Shown: in pieces, positions 22,921 through 25,604 of the stretch | How positions within the stretch are numbered: position 1 is the stretch's first letter | Layout: every line of letters starts with the position of its first letter | Assembly (NCBI GenBank): GCA_052388135.1 | Contig: JBQTIM010000122.1 | Coordinates: 1 to 25,604, forward strand | Source: JBQTIM01 sp052388135 | Lineage (GTDB): Bacteria; Elusimicrobiota; Elusimicrobia; FEN-1173 | Length of the DNA: 25,604 nt | Direction: 5' to 3' | The notes under the pieces: model-generated | Told to the model about the DNA's origin: nothing | Seen by the model: only the letters and a program-made list of their open reading frames with translations | The model's database searches: none | Translations under genes and position numbers: made by a program

Positions 22921-22997
22921 GTGAGTGGCGAATCGTGAACGGAAAGGCGGCCGAAAATCCTGCGTCCGGTTTTCGATTCACCGTTCGCCGTTCGCGG
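22921..22997. repeat. Heptamer palindrome in the rpsD-rpoA gap
   Basis: The left arm reads GTGAGTG-GCGAATC-GTGAACG. The right arm, as its complement, reads GCGAACG-GCGAACG-GTGAATC. Each unit fits GYGARYS. The arms match at 15 of 22 positions, and most differences allow G-U pairs in a plus-strand RNA. The element sits between the rpsD stop and the rpoA ribosome-binding site. Confidence 0.65.
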
Positions 22998-23010
22998 CCC
23001 GCCCGTTCTG

Positions 23011-23694
23011 TTATTTGCTGTAAAGCTCGACGATGAATTGCTCGTTGACGGGGAAGGACATCTCCTCGCGAGCGGGCCAAGACCGCACCTTGCCGGCCAG
23101 AGGAGCTCCGTCGACGGACGCGGCGTCTTTGGAACGCTTGACGGCCTCCGCCAGGCCTCCCTCCCATTCCAACCAGGAAGGCAAACCGCGCTCCGACGCC
23201 TTGAGCAAGGATTGCTTGACGAAAATATTGACGCGCAGATTCTCCGCCATGGACACCCGGTCCTCCGGCTTCACGTGATAGGAGGGAATGCCGACCCGGC
23301 GCCCGTTCACCTGAGCGTGCCCGTGCAAAACCAGCTGGCGGGCGGCGGCCAGGGAAGAAGCGAACCCGAGACGGCGCACCACGTTGTCCAGGCGCGTTTC
23401 CAGAAGGCGCAGGAGGTTCTCTCCCGTGTTGCCCTTCTGGCGGCTGGCGACGGCGAAGTAGCGCCGGAACTGCCGCTCGAAGACGCCGGAGATGCGGCGC
23501 GCCTTCTGCTTTTCGCGCAGGCGCTTGGCGTACTCGGTGGGCTTGTTGGCCCGGCGGCGGGCGTGCTGGCCCGGCGGAAGGGCGGAATGCTCCCGGTCAA
23601 TGGGGCATTTGGTGTAGCACCTTTCGCCCTTTAGAAAAAGCTTCACGCCTTCGCGGCGGCACAACTTGCAAACAGGTCCTATGTATCGAGCCAC
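23011..23694 (-). CDS. rpsD: 30S ribosomal protein S4, zinc-binding form
   Basis: A 227-residue primary 16S rRNA-binding protein of the small subunit. The N-terminal four-cysteine zinc site is intact (Cys9, Cys12, Cys26, Cys30). The S4 RNA-binding domain lies at about 100-160 ('RLDNVVRRLGFASSLAAARQLVLHGH'). The end 'FPVNEQFIVELYSK' is typical. It is about 20 residues longer than E. coli S4 owing to an insertion at about 181-199 ('LAEAVKRSKDAASVDGAPL') before the conserved 'GKV...PAREE'. The ATG is preceded by AAGGAGG. Confidence 0.96.
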   Translation of the reverse strand: MARYIGPVCKLCRREGVKLFLKGERCYTKCPIDREHSALPPGQHARRRANKPTEYAKRLREKQKARRISGVFERQFRRYFAVASRQKGNTGENLLRLLETRLDNVVRRLGFASSLAAARQLVLHGHAQVNGRRVGIPSYHVKPEDRVSMAENLRVNIFVKQSLLKASERGLPSWLEWEGGLAEAVKRSKDAASVDGAPLAGKVRSWPAREEMSFPVNEQFIVELYSK

Positions 23695-23726
23695 TCAATC
23701 CTCCTTAACAACAATAAATGAAAACC

Positions 23727-23811
23727 TTGAACCGTGAATGGTGAACAGCGAATGGATCAACGGGCTTCCGTTGTGGGAATTCCTATTCACGATTCACCGT
23801 TCACGCTGTTA
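23727..23811. repeat. Heptamer palindrome in the rpsK-rpsD gap
   Basis: The left arm is TTGAACC-GTGAATG-GTGAACA-GCGAATG. The right arm, as its complement, is TAACAGC-GTGAACG-GTGAATC-GTGAATA. The seven-base period and the GTGAA core are the same as in the element at 22921. Its right edge includes the rpsK stop codon. The two arms enclose about 29 bases. Confidence 0.7.
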
Positions 23812-24264
23812 GACTCTCCTGGGCTTGGGCGGCCGGCAGCCGTCGTGGGGGATGGGCGTCACGTCGCGGATGGACGTGACGATGAGCCCCGCGGCCTGCA
23901 GGGCCCGGATGGCGGTCTCCCGCCCCGACCCCGGCCCCTTCACCAAAACGGACACCTGCTTGACGCCCAGCTCCACGGCCTTTTTGGCCGCGGCCGAGGC
24001 GGTCATCTGGGCCGCGAAGGGCGTGCCCTTCTTGGTCCCCTTGAAGCCGGCGCTGCCCGCCGAGCCCCAGACGATGCAGTTGCCACGCTCGTCGGTGATG
24101 GTGACGATGGTGTTGTTGAAGGAGGACTGCACGCACACCCGGGCGACGGCGATGTCGCGCCAAATTTTCTTGCGGGCCTTGGCGGCCGCCGGCTTTCCGG
24201 CGGAGGCCGGCGCGGCCTTGGCCGCGTCCTTCGTTTCTTTCTGCTGTTCTTTCGGGTCTGCCAT
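23809..24264 (-). CDS. rpsK: 30S ribosomal protein S11
   Basis: A 151-residue platform protein of the small subunit. The conserved core runs from about residue 35 ('VCVQSSFNNTIVTITD', 'SAGFKGTKKGTPFAAQ') to the end ('VTPIPHDGCRPPKPRRV'). The first ~30 residues are an Ala/Lys-rich extension (MADPKEQQKETKDAAKAAPA) longer than the usual 10-12 residues. AAGGGA about eight bases upstream supports the ATG at 24264. It lies 18 bases after rpsM. Confidence 0.97.
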   Translation of the reverse strand: MADPKEQQKETKDAAKAAPASAGKPAAAKARKKIWRDIAVARVCVQSSFNNTIVTITDERGNCIVWGSAGSAGFKGTKKGTPFAAQMTASAAAKKAVELGVKQVSVLVKGPGSGRETAIRALQAAGLIVTSIRDVTPIPHDGCRPPKPRRV

Positions 24265-24282
24265 GATGATTCCCTTTCCCTC

Positions 24283-24678
24283 TTAAGCTTTCGCCGCCGT
24301 CGCCGGGGCCTGCTGCTTGGCGGAACCGACGGTCCGGCGCCGGCCTCGGCGCGTGCGGGCGTTGGTCTTGGTGCGCTGTCCGCGGGACGGCAAATTGCGG
24401 CGGTGCCGCAGGCCGCGGTAGGCGCCGATGTCCATCAAGTGCCGGATGTTCTGCTGGACCTCGCGGCGCAGATCGCCTTCCACCTTGTAGTTCTTGGCGA
24501 TCTCCGTGTTGAGCTTCGACAGCTCCGATTCCGTCAGGTTCTTCACCCGCGTGGCCGGATTGATCTCGGTGGCCGCGCAGATGACCCCCGCCGTCACGCG
24601 GCCGATGCCGTAAAGATAGGAAAGGGCGATGTCCACTCGTTTGTGCCTGGGCAAATCCACGCCCGCTATGCGCGCCAT
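24283..24678 (-). CDS. rpsM: 30S ribosomal protein S13
   Basis: A 131-residue head protein of the small subunit that contacts tRNA and bridges the subunits. 'ARIAGVDLPRHKRVDIALSY' at the start and 'YRGLRHRRNLPSRGQRTKTNART' near the C-terminus are diagnostic. An Ala/Gln-rich tail of about 15 residues follows the basic region. AAGGAG eight bases before the ATG supports the start. Confidence 0.97.
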   Translation of the reverse strand: MARIAGVDLPRHKRVDIALSYLYGIGRVTAGVICAATEINPATRVKNLTESELSKLNTEIAKNYKVEGDLRREVQQNIRHLMDIGAYRGLRHRRNLPSRGQRTKTNARTRRGRRRTVGSAKQQAPATAAKA

Positions 24679-24703
24679 GAGAAACTCCTTTTTAAATTAT
24701 GAC

Positions 24704-24776
24704 GTGTGAAGGATGAATGATGGAACAGGTCGAAATCCTTTTTCATCGTTCCCAATTCATCCTTCATCATTGGTTT
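24704..24776. repeat. Heptamer palindrome in the rpmJ-rpsM gap
   Basis: The left arm has GTGTGAA-GGATGAA-TGATGGA. The right arm, as its complement, has TGATGAA-GGATGAA-TTGGGAA-CGATGAA. An 11-bp stretch (GAAGGATGAAT at 24708-24718 with ATTCATCCTTC at 24755-24765) pairs perfectly. The heptamer core differs (GATGAA rather than GTGAAY) but the period and placement match the other two elements. It ends next to the rpmJ stop. Confidence 0.65.
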
Positions 24777-24777
24777 T

Positions 24778-24891
24778 TCAACCCTGCCTTTGCTTGTGGC
24801 GGGGGTTGGTGCAGAGAATGTAGACCTTGCGCTTGCGCCTCACCACCCGGCACTTCACGCAATGCGGCTTGACCGACGCTCGAACTTTCAT
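24778..24891 (-). CDS. rpmJ: 50S ribosomal protein L36, zinc form
   Basis: A 37-residue protein (MKVRASVKPHCVKCRVVRRK...), the smallest of the large subunit. The zinc ligands Cys11, Cys14, Cys27 and His32 are all present. GAGGAG five bases before the ATG fixes the start. It lies between infA (16 bases) and rpsM, the standard position in the alpha operon. Confidence 0.97.
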   Translation of the reverse strand: MKVRASVKPHCVKCRVVRRKRKVYILCTNPRHKQRQG

Positions 24892-24907
24892 AAATCTCCT
24901 CGAAGCT

Positions 24908-25126
24908 TCATTTCTCCCGGTACGTGATGCGCCCGCGGGTCAGGTCGTAAGGGGACAGCTCGACGCGGACCTTGTCCCCCGGAAGTATCTTGATGTAATG
25001 CATCCGCATCTTCCCCGAGATGTGGGCCAGAACTTTGTGCCCTCCCTCGATCTCCAGGCGGAACATGGCGTTGGGAAGCGCCTCCAGAACCTTTCCTTCG
25101 ACTTCAATCTTGTCTTCTTTTGTCAT
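24908..25126 (-). CDS. infA: Translation initiation factor IF-1
   Basis: A 72-residue OB-fold protein that binds the A site of the 30S subunit during initiation. 'IEVEGKVLEALPNAMFRLEIEGGHKVLAHISGKMRMHYIKILPGDKVRVELSPYD' covers the whole fold, and the length is exactly the family norm. AAAGAG upstream is a modest ribosome-binding site. The order map-infA-rpmJ-rpsM is standard. Confidence 0.98.
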   Translation of the reverse strand: MTKEDKIEVEGKVLEALPNAMFRLEIEGGHKVLAHISGKMRMHYIKILPGDKVRVELSPYDLTRGRITYREK

Positions 25127-25157
25127 GAATCTCTTTTCCGCCGAACCCGGGGCCGGC

Positions 25158-25604
25158 TTAAAGCCCGGCCGCGTCGTCGGGGACCGCCGTCAAAATTTCC
25201 GGCCCGTTTTCCGTGATGGCCACCGTGTGCTCGAAATGCGCCGCGGCGGCTCCGTCGCGCGTCACGACCGTCCAGCCGTCCTCCAAGACGCGCACTTCCC
25301 AGCTGCCCTCGGTCTCCTTGGGCTCCAGCGCCAAAACGAGGCCCTTCTCCAGGCGGATCCCCGCGCCGGCCCGGCCGAAATTGGGCACCGCCGGGTCCTC
25401 GTGCATGCGGCGGCCGATGCCGTGGCCGACGATCTCGCGCACGAGGCCGTAATCGAAGGACTCCTGGTGGTCCTGGACGGCGTGGGAAATGTCTCCCAAC
25501 CGGTTGCCGATGCGGGCCTGCTCGATGCCTTTGAGCAACGAGCCGCGGGTGGCCTCCATCAGACGGCGGCGCGCCGGCGAAACGGCGCCCACGCCCACCG
25601 TGAC
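25158..25604 (-). CDS. map: Type I methionine aminopeptidase, C-terminal part
   Basis: The 3' part of a gene entering from the right edge; 148 codons plus stop are visible. It removes the N-terminal methionine from nascent proteins using a two-metal site. The visible ligands are His in 'IVGHGIGRRMHEDP' (with the second His of the motif), Glu in 'LALEPKE' and Glu in 'AHFEHTVAIT'. The sequence 'LEPKE' differs from the usual 'IEPM', but the metal-binding Glu is kept. It lies 31 bases before infA, as in many alpha operons. Confidence 0.95.
   Translation of the reverse strand, partial: VTVGVGAVSPARRRLMEATRGSLLKGIEQARIGNRLGDISHAVQDHQESFDYGLVREIVGHGIGRRMHEDPAVPNFGRAGAGIRLEKGLVLALEPKETEGSWEVRVLEDGWTVVTRDGAAAAHFEHTVAITENGPEILTAVPDDAAGL

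Noticed and set aside
22921..24776. The repeated intergenic units as a CRISPR array
   Set aside because: The units are seven bases long and arranged as inverted pairs in separate gaps, with no constant repeat or spacers and no cas genes.
1..25604. tRNA, rRNA, riboswitch, IS element or integron in the window
   Set aside because: No cloverleaf, conserved riboswitch core, transposase or terminal inverted repeat pair with target duplication was recognised by eye on either strand.

Overview
The window is a GC-rich bacterial chromosome segment in which every recognised gene but one is read from the minus strand, so the genes are described here from high to low coordinates. The envelope genes (Sec signal peptides, MreBCD/PBP2/RodA, a periplasmic-type amidase, Cu/Zn SOD) suggest a rod-shaped, Gram-negative-type cell. 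Large secreted proteins with GIGT-type repeats and an S74 chaperone, together with secreted FN3/Ig-like proteins, recall Elusimicrobiota and similar deep-branching phyla. That placement is an inference of low to moderate confidence, because no rRNA gene is present.

Region 1 (25604-21568) is the alpha ribosomal-protein operon: map (cut by the window edge), infA, rpmJ, rpsM, rpsK, rpsD, rpoA, rplQ. Three of its gaps hold imperfect palindromes built from heptamers (GTGAAYG-like or GGATGAA-like). Region 2 (21456-14203) is the cell-shape operon mreB-mreC-mreD-mrdA-rodA, followed by rng (RNase G). Gene junctions are very tight. A 23-codon reading frame joins mreC to mreD with an ATGA overlap at each end. 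RodA carries an apparent insertion with two extra hydrophobic segments.

Region 3 (14192-9655) holds the lone plus-strand gene (DUF6496-like), a small receiver-like protein, an N-acetylmuramoyl-L-alanine amidase, murI, two tandem DUF1328 membrane peptides, and a Cu/Zn superoxide dismutase. Clear hairpin terminators follow the DUF1328 pair and sodC. Region 4 (9618-6570) holds an archaeal-type PEP carboxylase and a membrane histidine kinase.

Region 5 (6372-1) is the most unusual part. A MerR-HTH/receiver fusion regulator overlaps by 14 bases the TTG start of a 1097-residue secreted fibre-like protein with a C-terminal S74 (endosialidase-type) chaperone. A stray copy of one of that protein's repeats follows, then three secreted proteins (FN3/Ig-like, Ig-like, and one partial). 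With the upstream kinase this looks like a two-component system that may control a surface-structure operon. No CRISPR array, tRNA, rRNA, IS element or recognisable defence system was seen. Apart from short intergenic gaps the window is fully coding; the longest gap without a convincing gene is about 215 bases (2251-2465), and it holds the repeat remnant.
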